From positions 558,001 to 622,000 of the forward strand of contig NC_047496.1 in assembly GCF_002079055.1 (NCBI RefSeq): 64,000 bases of DNA, written 5' to 3'. The DNA is from Saccharomyces paradoxus. Lineage: Eukaryota > Ascomycota > Saccharomycetes > Saccharomycetales > Saccharomycetaceae. The notes beneath the pieces are model-generated. The model did not search any database and was not told where the DNA came from. It saw nothing but the letters and a program-made list of their open reading frames with translations. Position 1 is the first letter of the stretch. Each line of letters begins with the position of its first letter. Made by a program: the position numbers and the translations under genes. This document shows, piece by piece, positions 1-10,072 of the stretch.

Positions 1-2897
1 CCAGTAAGCATATACTAAATGCCAGAGATTTGCTTGTGACTGAAATTTCCGCATTAATCAACGAAAGTTATAATAGAGCCTATAGTGTTATTGTTAGAAC
101 GCAAATAATAACAGAGTTTGAAGAAATCATCAAATATAAGCAACTGCCACCTAATTCCGAGAAAAAACATCATTATCAAAGTCTTTGGACAAAAAGATTG
201 CTGGGCTGCCAAAAAAATGTTGATTTGTGGCAAAGAGTGCTTAGAGTGAGATCATTGGTAATCAAGCCGAAACAAGATTTGCAAATATGGATTAAATTTG
301 CAAATTTGTGCAGAAAATCTGGTAGGATGAGACTAGCAAAAAAGGCACTGAATATGCTACTGGAAGGAGATAGCGATCCTAGGTTACCGAATACGGCCAA
401 AGATCCTCCCCCTGTTGTTTATGCACAACTCAAGTACATTTGGGCCACAGGAGCTTATAAAGAAGCATTGAACCACTTGATAGGATTTACATCCAGGTTA
501 GCACATGATCTTGGTTTGGATCCAAATAACATGATCGCGCAAAGTGTAAAACTCTCAAGTGCAAGCACTGCTCCGTATGTTGAGGAATATACAAAACTAT
601 TAGCTCGATGTTTTTTAAAGCAGGGTGAATGGAGAATAGCAACCCAGCCGAACTGGAGAAACACAAATCCGGACGCAATTCTTGGTTCTTATCTGTTGGC
701 TACACATTTCGATAAAAATTGGTATAAGGCATGGCATAATTGGGCCTTAGCTAATTTTGAAGTAATATCTATGGTTCAGGAAGAAACTAAACTCAACGGA
801 GGCAAGAATGATGATGATGATGATGATGACACGGCAGTTAACAATGATCATGCTCGGACCGATGGTAGCATTCTAGGAAGTGGTTCCTTGACTATTAACG
901 GAAATAGATACCCACTAGAGCTTATCCAAAGGCACGTTGTTCCAGCTATCAAGGGCTTTTTTCATTCAATATCTCTATTAGAATCAAGTTGTTTGCAAGA
1001 CACGTTAAGGTTATTGACTCTTTTATTCAACTTTGGTGGTATCAAAGAAGTCTCGCAGGCCATGTATGAAGGCTTCAATTTAATGAAAATCGAGAACTGG
1101 CTTGAAGTTTTACCGCAGTTAATCTCCCGTATACACCAGCCAGATCCTACGGTGAGTAATTCCCTTTTGTCTTTGCTTTCTGATTTAGGGAAGGCACATC
1201 CACAAGCACTTGTGTATCCTTTAACCGTCGCAATCAAGTCCGAATCTGTTTCAAGACAAAAAGCGGCCCTTTCAATAATAGAGAAAATTAGGATTCATAG
1301 TCCAATCCTGGTAAACCAGGCAGAATTAGTCAGTCAAGAGTTAATCAGAGTAGCCGTTCTATGGCACGAATTATGGTATGAAGGATTGGAAGATGCAAGC
1401 CGGCAATTTTTCGTTGAACATAACATAGAAAAGATGTTTGCCACTTTAGAACCTTTACATAAACACCTGGGCAATGAGCCTCAAACGTTAAGTGAGGTAT
1501 CATTCCAGAAATCATTCGGCAGAGACTTAAACGATGCCTACGAATGGTTGAATAACTACAAAAAGTCAAAAGACGTCAATAATTTAAACCAAGCTTGGGA
1601 TATTTATTATAACGTCTTCAGGAAAATAACACGTCAAATACCACAATTACAAACCTTAGATTTACAGCATGTTTCTCCACAACTTTTGGCTACTCATGAT
1701 CTCGAATTGGCTGTTCCTGGGACATATTCCCCGGGCAAACCCACCGTTAGAATAGCAAAATTTGAGCCGTTATTTTCTGTGATTTCTTCGAAGCAAAGGC
1801 CAAGAAAGTTCTCTATTAAAGGCAGTGATGGTAAAGATTATAAATATGTTTTAAAAGGACACGAAGATATAAGGCAAGATAGCCTTGTTATGCAACTATT
1901 TGGTCTAGTGAACACTTTGTTGAAGAATGATTCAGAGTGTTTCAAGAGACATTTAGATATCCAACAATATCCTGCTATTCCATTATCACCCAAATCAGGG
2001 CTACTGGGATGGGTACCAAATAGTGACACATTTCATGTTTTAATTAGAGAACATCGTGATGCTAAAAAGATTCCATTGAATATAGAGCATTGGGTTATGT
2101 TACAAATGGCTCCTGATTATGAGAACTTGACTCTTCTACAAAAAATTGAAGTTTTCACGTACGCTTTAGATAATACAAAAGGTCAAGATCTCTATAAAAT
2201 ATTATGGTTAAAGAGTAGGTCCTCAGAGACGTGGCTAGAACGTAGAACAACTTACACGAGATCTTTAGCTGTCATGTCCATGGCTGGTTATATTTTGGGG
2301 CTAGGCGATCGTCATCCTAGCAACTTGATGTTGGATAGAATCACCGGTAAAGTTATTCACATTGATTTTGGCGATTGTTTTGAGGCTGCCATTTTAAGAG
2401 AAAAGTATCCAGAGAAGGTACCATTTAGACTAACTAGGATGTTAACATACGCGATGGAAGTTAGTGGAATTGAAGGCAGTTTCCGAATTACTTGTGAAAA
2501 CGTCATGAGAGTCTTAAGAGATAACAAAGAATCATTAATGGCGATCTTGGAAGCTTTCGCACTTGATCCTTTGATCCATTGGGGGTTTGATTTGCCTCCG
2601 CAAAAACTTACTGAGCAAACCGGAATTCCTTTGCCGCTGATTAACCCTAGTGAATTATTAAGGAAGGGGGCAATTACCGTTGAAGAAGCAGCAAACATGG
2701 AAGCAGAACAACAAAACGAGACTAGAAACGCCAGAGCAATGCTTGTCCTAAGACGTATTACAGATAAATTGACAGGTAATGATATCAAGAGGTTCAGCGA
2801 ATTAGATGTTCCTGAACAGGTTGATAAACTGATCCAACAAGCAACTTCCATCGAAAGGTTATGTCAACACTATATTGGATGGTGCCCATTTTGGTAA
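1..2897 (+). CDS. TOR1: TOR1 kinase, C-terminal 964 codons (5' end outside window)
   Basis: This is the phosphatidylinositol-kinase-related Ser/Thr kinase of TOR complex 1, which couples nutrient signals to growth. The frame is open from base 3, so the gene starts upstream of the window. In order one sees the end of the FAT helical repeats, an acidic Asp run (about 810-830), the FRB domain (about 1350-1640), the kinase domain and the FATC tail ending in CPFW. The FRB keeps the rapamycin-contact serine (AGC at 1398, equivalent to Ser1972 of S. cerevisiae) in the motif DASRQFF and the Trp of NQAWDIYY, so a rapamycin-sensitive protein is expected. The catalytic loop GLGDRHPSN and the metal-binding DFGD are intact. 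The residue eight before the catalytic Asp is Ala where I recall Val. TOR2 is the paralogue alternative, but the sequence follows TOR1. Confidence 0.97.
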   Translation, partial: SKHILNARDLLVTEISALINESYNRAYSVIVRTQIITEFEEIIKYKQLPPNSEKKHHYQSLWTKRLLGCQKNVDLWQRVLRVRSLVIKPKQDLQIWIKFANLCRKSGRMRLAKKALNMLLEGDSDPRLPNTAKDPPPVVYAQLKYIWATGAYKEALNHLIGFTSRLAHDLGLDPNNMIAQSVKLSSASTAPYVEEYTKLLARCFLKQGEWRIATQPNWRNTNPDAILGSYLLATHFDKNWYKAWHNWALANFEVISMVQEETKLNGGKNDDDDDDDTAVNNDHARTDGSILGSGSLTINGNRYPLELIQRHVVPAIKGFFHSISLLESSCLQDTLRLLTLLFNFGGIKEVSQAMYEGFNLMKIENWLEVLPQLISRIHQPDPTVSNSLLSLLSDLGKAHPQALVYPLTVAIKSESVSRQKAALSIIEKIRIHSPILVNQAELVSQELIRVAVLWHELWYEGLEDASRQFFVEHNIEKMFATLEPLHKHLGNEPQTLSEVSFQKSFGRDLNDAYEWLNNYKKSKDVNNLNQAWDIYYNVFRKITRQIPQLQTLDLQHVSPQLLATHDLELAVPGTYSPGKPTVRIAKFEPLFSVISSKQRPRKFSIKGSDGKDYKYVLKGHEDIRQDSLVMQLFGLVNTLLKNDSECFKRHLDIQQYPAIPLSPKSGLLGWVPNSDTFHVLIREHRDAKKIPLNIEHWVMLQMAPDYENLTLLQKIEVFTYALDNTKGQDLYKILWLKSRSSETWLERRTTYTRSLAVMSMAGYILGLGDRHPSNLMLDRITGKVIHIDFGDCFEAAILREKYPEKVPFRLTRMLTYAMEVSGIEGSFRITCENVMRVLRDNKESLMAILEAFALDPLIHWGFDLPPQKLTEQTGIPLPLINPSELLRKGAITVEEAANMEAEQQNETRNARAMLVLRRITDKLTGNDIKRFSELDVPEQVDKLIQQATSIERLCQHYIGWCPFW

Positions 2898-2991
2898 CTA
2901 CGCTATCGTTTAGATTTCATTTCTTGCTTTGCTTATTATTTATTTTTTCTGTATTACGCATTTGTATACATGTGCAAGTATTGTGTATTGT

Positions 2992-2992
<1 letters not shown>

Positions 2993-3026
<34 letters not shown>
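2993..3026. repeat. (TAT)n trinucleotide microsatellite
   Basis: About eleven tandem TAT/ATT units lie in the TOR1 3' flank, between the convergent TOR1 and YAE1 genes. This is a simple-sequence repeat of the kind expected to vary in length between strains. Confidence 0.9.
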
Positions 3027-3106
3027 TTCGTGATAATTCGTCATTATGTGTGAAAGAGGATATAAGGTACATAAATTGTGAAGTTGACTTGGATGGAAAA
3101 ATTCCA

Positions 3107-3529
3107 CTAAATGGATGGCACGTGATACTTTTCACAATAACTGTTCGCAATATCAGTCCATTTTGTTATTAGCGGATGTTTTTCTTGTAAATCGAAGTTT
3201 GGATCAAATATTGACTTACTAAGCACTTTGTTAATGCGTAATTCTTTTAGCGCCTCGATATACGCCTTACTGAGGTCTTCATCTTTATCACCAAATCGTG
3301 TCTTCAGACCAAGTAAAATCCCCATAATCACACCAACTTGCTTTCCTAATTTAGCGCCAGTAGGAAAACCGTCATTGAAACCTTCTTGCAGGTTTTCTTC
3401 TTTGGAGTTCACTATTCCATCCAAGTACCCCCTCTTGCTATGATTCTCTCTTAACTTCACTAAATCCGGAGATCCTTCAGTTTCAACGTCACTATCTGAT
3501 GCCCATACATCATCCCAAGTATTTGACAT
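3107..3529 (-). CDS. YAE1: Yae1, adaptor for cytosolic Fe-S insertion into Rli1
   Basis: This 140-residue protein carries the Gly-every-fourth-residue (deca-GX3) pattern in its middle, from GYLDGI through GFNDGF and GAKLG to GILLG. That pattern defines the Yae1/Lto1 family. Yae1 with Lto1 recruits the cytosolic iron-sulphur targeting complex to the ATPase Rli1/ABCE1. I chose the ATG at 3529, which gives the MSNTWDDVW start. The frame stays open upstream, but only back to a TTG codon and without an ATG. The gene is convergent with TOR1 and divergent from RFC2, with about 200 bp of shared promoter. Confidence 0.93.
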   Translation of the reverse strand: MSNTWDDVWASDSDVETEGSPDLVKLRENHSKRGYLDGIVNSKEENLQEGFNDGFPTGAKLGKQVGVIMGILLGLKTRFGDKDEDLSKAYIEALKELRINKVLSKSIFDPNFDLQEKHPLITKWTDIANSYCEKYHVPSI

Positions 3530-3730
3530 GGTCTCTGTATACTGTTTTGGTACTCCTCCTTTTTTTGCTCTCTTCAATGTAAAACCTCACTCATCGCTCT
3601 TTTTCACTTTTTCACTTGATGCGTTTCAAAAGTAATCAAGAAGTAACTCAGACAAACACGTCAAAGCTCTACAAGTAATAAAATAAAAGAACAGCGAGAA
3701 ATACGGGGGAAGTGTTTACAATCACCTGAA

Positions 3731-4792
3731 ATGTTTGAAGGATTTGGTCCAAATAAGAAGCGTAAGACATCAAAGTTAGCCGCAGAGCAATCGTTAGCAC
3801 AACAACCTTGGGTTGAGAAATACAGGCCCAAAAATTTAGATGAAGTTACAGCTCAAGACCATGCCGTTACCGTTTTGAAGAAAACCTTAAAGTCAGCTAA
3901 TCTACCACATATGCTGTTCTATGGCCCTCCAGGAACTGGTAAAACGTCTACCATTTTAGCACTAACCAAAGAATTATATGGGCCCGAATTGATGAAATCA
4001 AGAATCTTAGAGTTGAATGCTTCTGATGAACGTGGTATCTCTATTGTAAGAGAAAAGGTGAAAAATTTTGCAAGATTGACGGTATCCAAGCCTAGCAAAC
4101 ATGACTTGGAGAACTATCCATGCCCACCGTACAAGATCATTATCCTTGATGAGGCCGATTCAATGACTGCCGATGCGCAAAGTGCATTGCGTAGAACAAT
4201 GGAAACCTATTCAGGAGTAACAAGGTTCTGTTTGATTTGTAATTATGTGACAAGAATTATTGACCCGCTGGCATCCCGTTGTTCCAAATTTAGATTCAAA
4301 GCCCTAGATGCAAGTAATGCCATCGACCGTTTGAGGTATATCAGCGAACAAGAAAATGCTAAATGTGATGATGGAGTTTTAGAAAGAATATTAGACATTT
4401 CAGCAGGTGACTTGAGAAGAGGCATCACATTATTACAATCCGCTTCCAAAAGGGCGCAATACTTGGGAGACGGTAAAAATATAACTTCGACACAAGTGGA
4501 AGAATTAGCCGGCGTGGTACCTCATGACATTTTAATAGAAATCACTGAGAAAGTTAAAAGTGGTGATTTTGATGGGATTAACAAATATGTTAACGCATTC
4601 ATGAAGAGCGGTTGGTCTGCCGCTTCAGTAGTCAACCAGCTACATGAATATTACATCACCAGCGATAACTTTGATACGGACTTCAAGAATCAAATTTCCT
4701 GGTTGCTGTTTACCACGGATTCCAGGTTAAACAACGGCACTAACGAGCACATCCAATTATTAAACTTATTAGTTAAAATATCCCAACTCTAA
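3731..4792 (+). CDS. RFC2: Replication factor C subunit 2
   Basis: This 353-residue AAA+ subunit of the clamp loader loads PCNA onto primed DNA and also acts in alternative RFC-like complexes. Walker A is GPPGTGKT at residues 65-72, Walker B is DEAD at 140-143, and the RFC-box SRC arginine-finger motif is at 182-184. The length equals that of the S. cerevisiae protein and the identity I recall is about 96-97%. The start is the only reasonable ATG and is preceded by an A-rich leader. Confidence 0.97.
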   Translation: MFEGFGPNKKRKTSKLAAEQSLAQQPWVEKYRPKNLDEVTAQDHAVTVLKKTLKSANLPHMLFYGPPGTGKTSTILALTKELYGPELMKSRILELNASDERGISIVREKVKNFARLTVSKPSKHDLENYPCPPYKIIILDEADSMTADAQSALRRTMETYSGVTRFCLICNYVTRIIDPLASRCSKFRFKALDASNAIDRLRYISEQENAKCDDGVLERILDISAGDLRRGITLLQSASKRAQYLGDGKNITSTQVEELAGVVPHDILIEITEKVKSGDFDGINKYVNAFMKSGWSAASVVNQLHEYYITSDNFDTDFKNQISWLLFTTDSRLNNGTNEHIQLLNLLVKISQL

Positions 4793-4889
4793 TATACAAG
4801 CATCTTTATATAATTTAATATAAAGGCGACATAAAGTAAGAATAATAAAAAGTTCTATCATAATATCTCTTATCTTCTCGGCAGGCCGT

Positions 4890-5483
4890 CTAGAAGTCAT
4901 TTTGGTACAAGTACTCTTTGAATTGAGCGAAGGCCTTACCGCGATGAGAGATAGCATTCTTTGCGTCTTTGGTCATCTCCGCATACGTTAATCCGTTACT
5001 ATCAAAGGGCTCAAAGATTGAATCCCAGCCAAATGTAGTAGGGCCCCGGCTTGGAACGATCTTCCCTTTAGTAATTCCTTGAAAGAAGTGATATTCGCCC
5101 CGAGAATCAGCAAAGCAAATGGTGGTAACTGCTTCAGCGTTTTTATTTTCAAAGGGTTCCAACATTTTCACAATTTTATCCAATCCCATACTCTTCAAAA
5201 ACCACTTTATATAAGCACCTGGCAAGCCATTAAACTCGTCAAATCTTAATGCAGTGTCTTCTACAAAAACTGGCTTACCCTTACCCAAGACTGCAACAGC
5301 TTGCTTTCCTTTGGCCAACGCAATGGCATTCAGATCTGTGTCCTGCAATTCTTCTAGGTCCAAAGCCTCATTGATCAAATGGATGGTTTTATTGTTGCTG
5401 TCGACGTCTTGAATCAAAATCGACTGCACTTCCTTTAGCTTATTGGCGTTGCCAGTGACAAATACGATTTCGTTGTTGCCCAT
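4890..5483 (-). CDS. HAM1: Inosine/xanthosine triphosphate pyrophosphatase (Ham1)
   Basis: This 197-residue member of the Ham1/RdgB family hydrolyses ITP, dITP, XTP and base-analogue triphosphates to monophosphates and so cleans the nucleotide pool. The N-terminal TGNANK nucleotide-binding motif (residues 10-15), the VEDTAL segment and the C-terminal SHRGKA motif are all present. It is convergent with RFC2, with only about 100 bp between the two ends. Confidence 0.96.
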   Translation of the reverse strand: MGNNEIVFVTGNANKLKEVQSILIQDVDSNNKTIHLINEALDLEELQDTDLNAIALAKGKQAVAVLGKGKPVFVEDTALRFDEFNGLPGAYIKWFLKSMGLDKIVKMLEPFENKNAEAVTTICFADSRGEYHFFQGITKGKIVPSRGPTTFGWDSIFEPFDSNGLTYAEMTKDAKNAISHRGKAFAQFKEYLYQNDF

Positions 5484-5705
5484 ACTATTATGTTAGCTTT
5501 TATATGTGTAAGTGCGTGTGTGCTTTTATGCTTTGAAACTAATGTTGAAAGTTGAAAGTTGAAACTCGAAAAGATCTTGAAAATAAATAATTTTTTTGTT
5601 ATTTGATACATTTGTATATAACGGAAATGGCGGGTTCTGAAAAGTATAAAATACAAGGCTACACAATGACTATTATGACTATCATTATTGATGATGCTAA
5701 TTCTT

Positions 5706-6683
5706 TTAATTAGCGGTTGGAGCATATTCTAGTTCGTTGCTGTTTTCGTAATCGTACATATCTAGCGCAACGATACAAGATTCTCTGACGACATCGACTT
5801 CATCGTTAAGGTAAGACTTCAAGACATCGACAACTTCTGGAGAGGCAATGGCACCCAAGGCTTCAGCAGCTTCGTGTCTAACCATTGGGGCTTCTTCCTT
5901 TCTACCCAAAACTTCAATCAAACTTGGGACGGCAGCCGGACTACCTATTTGACCAAAAACGTAAGCGATTTCATGCTTGAAAAGAGAAGATTCCGCACTG
6001 AAACCAGTGGCCAAGGCCAAGACGGCTTCATCAGTACCGATATCCCTCAGTCTGAACATGGCTCTGTATCTTTGGAACAAAGGTTGCTTAGGATCGTTCA
6101 ATAAGGCCTGTAGTTCTGGGATGCTAGCATCCTTTTCCAATGGTAGAGGTGGAGCTGGGTCAATACTTGAGTATAGAGATTGTTGCAGGTTCTCCTTATC
6201 CTTGGCGCCACCATGGGTCCAGTTGATTCTGTTGATGGCCAGTTCACAGGTTTCTCTAACAGCAATATTTGGATCTTCCTTGGCAGCTTTATTTAGGTCG
6301 TCCAAGGAATTCTTGTCACCTAGGGCACCCAAAGCCTCAGCGGCTTCGTGTCTCACCATTGGTTCTTGATTTTGATCTAACATAACGTGTCTTAGAGTTG
6401 GAGCAGCGTCCAAGTTCTTGGTTTGACCCAACACGTAGGCGACTTCATGCTTCAGCAGCTCAGACTTATCGTTGACGAAGGACTCGGCAATGTATTCGAT
6501 GGCCTTTTTGGCTTCTTCTGGCTTGGTGGCAAATTCTTCAGCGACAGTCTTTAAGTTGAACAGAGCTCTGAATCTGTTGGCCAAAACGGTTTTGCCGGAC
6601 TTGTTAACTAAGATGTCTCTTAGTTGTTCTAAAGTACATTCATCGACGTTTTCTTGGAAATGCTTTTCAAAGTTAGTGGACAT
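5706..6683 (-). CDS. LIA1: Deoxyhypusine hydroxylase
   Basis: This 325-residue HEAT-repeat di-iron enzyme hydroxylates deoxyhypusine in eIF5A to make mature hypusine. Two symmetric halves are visible. Each contains a pair of iron-binding His-Glu motifs: [10 protein letters not shown] and [12 protein letters not shown] in the first, [10 protein letters not shown] and [12 protein letters not shown] in the second. The fold is complete and no ligand is missing. Codon use is strongly biased, consistent with high expression. The upstream flank has a long T tract (6850-6878) typical of a nucleosome-poor promoter. Confidence 0.96.
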   Translation of the reverse strand: MSTNFEKHFQENVDECTLEQLRDILVNKSGKTVLANRFRALFNLKTVAEEFATKPEEAKKAIEYIAESFVNDKSELLKHEVAYVLGQTKNLDAAPTLRHVMLDQNQEPMVRHEAAEALGALGDKNSLDDLNKAAKEDPNIAVRETCELAINRINWTHGGAKDKENLQQSLYSSIDPAPPLPLEKDASIPELQALLNDPKQPLFQRYRAMFRLRDIGTDEAVLALATGFSAESSLFKHEIAYVFGQIGSPAAVPSLIEVLGRKEEAPMVRHEAAEALGAIASPEVVDVLKSYLNDEVDVVRESCIVALDMYDYENSNELEYAPTAN

Positions 6684-7042
6684 TTTTTTTCTTCTTTCTT
6701 GCGTGCGTATGTTGGAGAAACTGTAATTTAGGTAATAAAACGTAGATTTATTGCCAAATAGACACGTATATTCACTGGATTTGCCTTATGTAATTTATAT
6801 GATAAAAACTTTTCAGCTCATCGAGAAAATTTTTCCCTCCTCCCACGCAGGATAAAAAAATTTTTTTTTTTTTTTTTCAAGTTTCTCACTGCATTCTACG
6901 AGGATTTCTGTGGGAGGGACCAGCTCTATTGTTCAAAAGATAATAAACGTGGGAGTTTATCTGACGTTCGTCTTTGCAATTCCATTGTCTTTTTTTTCTG
7001 CGGGTCGAACGATCACCGGACAAAAGTGCCATACGTAGTTAT
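6684..7042. other. LIA1 promoter and NPA3 3' flank
   Basis: This gap lies between two minus-strand genes. It holds a poly(dA:dT) tract of about 25 bp near 6850-6878 with a C-rich patch beside it, which would be a nucleosome-depleted LIA1 promoter. I see no credible ORF or RNA gene. Confidence 0.6.
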
Positions 7043-8212
7043 TTAGTTTCTAATATACTTAGCGATATTTTCCGCAGTCTCGCTACTGGCCGTTTTCCCT
7101 ACTTGCTGCATAGCTTCCTGATATCTCCTTTGTAGGTCTGGAGCAGAGTTCTCGTTGACCTCGCCTTTTGTTCTTTCTTCGCCTGGGAACGTATATTCTC
7201 TCTCAACGCCTTCGTCCTCGTCCCTATCCACAAGGCCATCATTGGCATCCTCTTCGAGGTCGCTAATGGCATCTATGCTGTCGTTGTCGCTGGCAGCTCG
7301 GTTTGCAGCAGCGCTATTCTTCTCGTTTAGCCCCAGGTCCTTCATCAGCCCATTCAATGATTTTTGCTTTCTCATCTCTTCCTTTTCCTTTTTTAGGTTC
7401 ATCGCTTTTTCACGTTCTTGCTTATAGTATTGGTCATATTCGTTAACTTTCTTATCCACGCATTGCATGAATTCGTCGAATCCGTCGCCGGTGAAACTGG
7501 AGACGCCCACGACGTCTAGTTGGGAATAAAATTCTTCCAGCATCAGTGACATCGAATTCACCAATGAGCTCATGTAGCCGGAGCCCAGCCCATTGTCACC
7601 ATTCAAATCTTGATCATCCTTAATGGCTGCTTGGAAACTCTCAAAATCTGTCATCCATTCCTTAGCAAAATCTGCCTTGCACACATCGGTCTTGTTGAAA
7701 ACGACAATCATCGGTAGCTTGGTCTTATACAGAATGGAACAAGCGTACAGCATGTTACTCATGAATGTGGTTGGGGATGAGTTTCTAGGCGTATCCACGA
7801 TATACGCAATCACCGTGGGAAAGCTGGAGGCAAAAGATTCGGTGATAATGGCACCAGACGCACTCCAAACAAAGCATTCAATCTGGCCTGGAGTGTCGAT
7901 GATGCAGTTTTGGAACTTATCCTTCTTCTGTTCCACCAACTTAATCACTTGGTCAATCTTGGTGCTGAACAAATTTAGACTGGTGACAATGGCACCGTTC
8001 GGACCCAGCTGGTAATTCTCCATCACTTTCTTGTACTTGATCGAGTCTCTGATATCGATGTTGGCACCATATGGGACTCTCAACACTGCAGGATCGAGAT
8101 TGATCACGTATGGTGGCGTTTTCTCTGCTCGCAAGTGGGAGTTCAACCTTTGCATGAAGGTTGTCTTACCGGAACCGGCCATACCAATACATATGATTGT
8201 GCTCAAACTCAT
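7043..8212 (-). CDS. NPA3: GPN-loop GTPase Npa3/Gpn1
   Basis: This 389-residue essential GTPase is required for assembly and nuclear import of RNA polymerase II. The P-loop GMAGSGKTT is at residues 10-18, and the GPN signature insertion is at 70-72 in the switch region. The guanine-specificity motif FNKTD follows. The C-terminal third is acidic and low in complexity (DLEEDANDG and similar), as in the orthologue. The start ATG at 8212 gives the expected short N-terminus before the P-loop. Confidence 0.96.
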   Translation of the reverse strand: MSLSTIICIGMAGSGKTTFMQRLNSHLRAEKTPPYVINLDPAVLRVPYGANIDIRDSIKYKKVMENYQLGPNGAIVTSLNLFSTKIDQVIKLVEQKKDKFQNCIIDTPGQIECFVWSASGAIITESFASSFPTVIAYIVDTPRNSSPTTFMSNMLYACSILYKTKLPMIVVFNKTDVCKADFAKEWMTDFESFQAAIKDDQDLNGDNGLGSGYMSSLVNSMSLMLEEFYSQLDVVGVSSFTGDGFDEFMQCVDKKVNEYDQYYKQEREKAMNLKKEKEEMRKQKSLNGLMKDLGLNEKNSAAANRAASDNDSIDAISDLEEDANDGLVDRDEDEGVEREYTFPGEERTKGEVNENSAPDLQRRYQEAMQQVGKTASSETAENIAKYIRN

Positions 8213-8398
8213 TCTTATCGTGTCGTTGGTGCTCTTGTGCTTGTTTGTATGCGCTAGATGCTCCCATTGTATTCCTTGTTAAATAGAGCATCGCATTAAA
8301 ATTTTTTTTCACTTTCGCGAAGAAACTGATTATAAAGCTATGTAGGAAACGGTAGTTATATAGGCTTCTAAACATTATAGAATACAGGCATAGGCCAT

Positions 8399-9019
8399 TC
8401 ACATGTGCTTTTTGGCCTTGTCACGGTTGGCGTAGATCATGGCGGTAAAAGGTTCTTCCCAACGAAGAGCAATCTTGTACATGAAGTAAACTATCGCAGA
8501 AACAACTAACCCAGCAGGCTTCCCCTTGTAAAGGGCCATACCCAGGAAGGACAAAGTAGAACCCTGGTACATGGGGTTGTTGGAAACATTGAAGGGAAAA
8601 CCAGTCACTCTCTCGTCCATGAGAATGCCGAAATAGTCACCCAAGTACGTACCTGTAACCCCAAGTTTGTACATGGAACTCAAAACAAGCACTTGTCCCA
8701 CACCAAAGAAGGCCACACCCAGCTTGGTCCAATTTTCGCCCGTGATCAAAGAACACGTAGGCTGTTCACGCAATGCAGACTCGTACACCATGTCTCTGAT
8801 GATACCTAACGAAAAAATGGTCGCTGCCAACATGTAACAGCCCTTTTTGGCCCCACCACACATCTTGGTGAGAGGGTGCTTGTGGTATTCCATTCTGGCA
8901 ACGATGTTCCAGAAAATAGGATTGAACATCGTGCACATGATGGCCAGCTGGAATTTGGAGGACTGGAAATCGACACTGTGGATGAGTTGCTGGATGATCT
9001 CTTGGACTGAATCCTTCAT
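8399..9019 (-). CDS. OPI3: Methylene-fatty-acyl-phospholipid synthase (Opi3)
   Basis: This 206-residue multispanning ER enzyme carries out the last two methylations from phosphatidyl-monomethylethanolamine to phosphatidylcholine. Several hydrophobic spans are visible, together with the C-terminal EEP motif region (RWEEPFTAM) of phospholipid N-methyltransferases. The length equals that of the S. cerevisiae protein. Expression is expected to follow inositol/choline through Ino2-Ino4, and suitable E-box cores lie 145-215 bp upstream. Confidence 0.96.
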   Translation of the reverse strand: MKDSVQEIIQQLIHSVDFQSSKFQLAIMCTMFNPIFWNIVARMEYHKHPLTKMCGGAKKGCYMLAATIFSLGIIRDMVYESALREQPTCSLITGENWTKLGVAFFGVGQVLVLSSMYKLGVTGTYLGDYFGILMDERVTGFPFNVSNNPMYQGSTLSFLGMALYKGKPAGLVVSAIVYFMYKIALRWEEPFTAMIYANRDKAKKHM

Positions 9020-9163
9020 TGCTTGTTTTACGTTATTCTTGCTGTCTTCAATTGCTGTTTGTAATCTTGTCAGAAGCCGTTCGTCTTCTTCAGTTGTAGT
9101 CTCTTATAAAGGCCCCTTTATCTAGTTGGTTATTGCAGTGGCAGTGGACAGAAATTAAAGATG

Positions 9164-9169
9164 CATGTG
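9164..9169 (+). promoter_or_regulatory. Ino2/Ino4 E-box core (CATGTG)
   Basis: CATGTG, the core of the UAS-INO element, lies about 145 bp upstream of the OPI3 start. Ino2-Ino4 control of OPI3 is established in S. cerevisiae; use of this copy is inferred. Confidence 0.45.
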
Positions 9170-9204
9170 TGGGTTTGCATATGAAGATTGAAAAGGCTTC
9201 TCAT

Positions 9205-9233
9205 ATTTCACAACCGGTGTAACTTTCCACATG
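9205..9233 (-). promoter_or_regulatory. Paired UAS-INO-like sites upstream of OPI3
   Basis: Read on the minus strand, 9214-9205 is GTTGTGAAAT, which matches eight of ten bases of the UAS-INO consensus CATGTGAAAT. 9233-9228 is a CATGTG core. They lie in the OPI3-MOG1 divergent promoter, inside the untranslated MOG1 leader. Confidence 0.45.
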
Positions 9234-9270
9234 CACCCTCATTGACACCTACCGTGGTCATCAAGGAAAC

Positions 9271-9837
9271 ATGAACAACAAGGAAGTCGAATTGTACGGA
9301 GGCGCTATCACTACTGTCGTTCCACCGGGGTTCATGGACGCTTCTTCTCTGAGAGAAGTCCCCGATACGCAAGAGGTGTACGTCAATTCCCGTCGCGATG
9401 CAGAAGAATTTGGAGATGGGTTAGCCACCAATGAGAGCATCATCGTGGACCTCTTGGAGACAGTTGACAAGGCCGATCTGAAGAAAGCCTGGGAGTTCCA
9501 TGTGGAAGATCTGACCGAACTGAACGGCACCACCAAATGGGAAGCATTACAAGAAGACATTATTCAGCAAGGGACTAAGCTCACCGGACTCGTTATGGAA
9601 GTAGCAAATAAGTGGGGGAAACCAGATCTCGCACAGACCGTTGTCATTGGTGTAGCGTTGATCAGACTGCCCCAGTTTGACACGGATGCAGTCATCTCCA
9701 TCAATGTACCTTTGACGAGGGAGGAGGCGTCGAAAGCAAGCAACAAAGTGTTGCCTTTAAGATGCCATGCTGTCTATCAATTATTGCAAGAAATGGTACA
9801 GAAGTTTCACGTTGTGGACACGTCGCTCTTTGCGTAA
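9271..9837 (+). CDS. MOG1: Mog1, Ran/Gsp1-binding nuclear import factor
   Basis: This 188-residue protein binds the GTPase Gsp1 (Ran) and helps its nucleotide cycling in nuclear protein import. The body aligns throughout with the Mog1 I recall, from the ELYGGAITTVVPPGF strand to the FHVVDTSLFA end. The S. cerevisiae annotation starts 30 codons further upstream. Here that upstream stretch (ATG at 9181) is still recognisable in frame but contains a stop, TAA at 9220-9222, so only the ATG at 9271 can start the protein. It is divergent from OPI3. Confidence 0.94.
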   Translation: MNNKEVELYGGAITTVVPPGFMDASSLREVPDTQEVYVNSRRDAEEFGDGLATNESIIVDLLETVDKADLKKAWEFHVEDLTELNGTTKWEALQEDIIQQGTKLTGLVMEVANKWGKPDLAQTVVIGVALIRLPQFDTDAVISINVPLTREEASKASNKVLPLRCHAVYQLLQEMVQKFHVVDTSLFA

Positions 9838-10072
9838 ACAAGCTATCCAACTTTTCAATAGTATTTTATATTACCTTTTTTATTACCAGTATATAGCGTA
9901 GTACATGTTTTTTCCGATAAGTATAACGAAATTTCCTAACAGCGAAGAAAGTGAAAAAATAACAGTAACCATAATGAACATTCTTTTCATTATTTTTATA
10001 CGTATTCTTGCAAAGAAGAGGTGCTTTATTGGGAAGACCGGCAGATAGATAAACAGGGTGCGGTGATCAACG

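Noticed and set aside
2357-2851. 164-codon minus-strand ORF inside TOR1
   Set aside because: It is antisense to a highly conserved kinase domain; its composition is Ser/Leu-rich as expected from a shadow frame.
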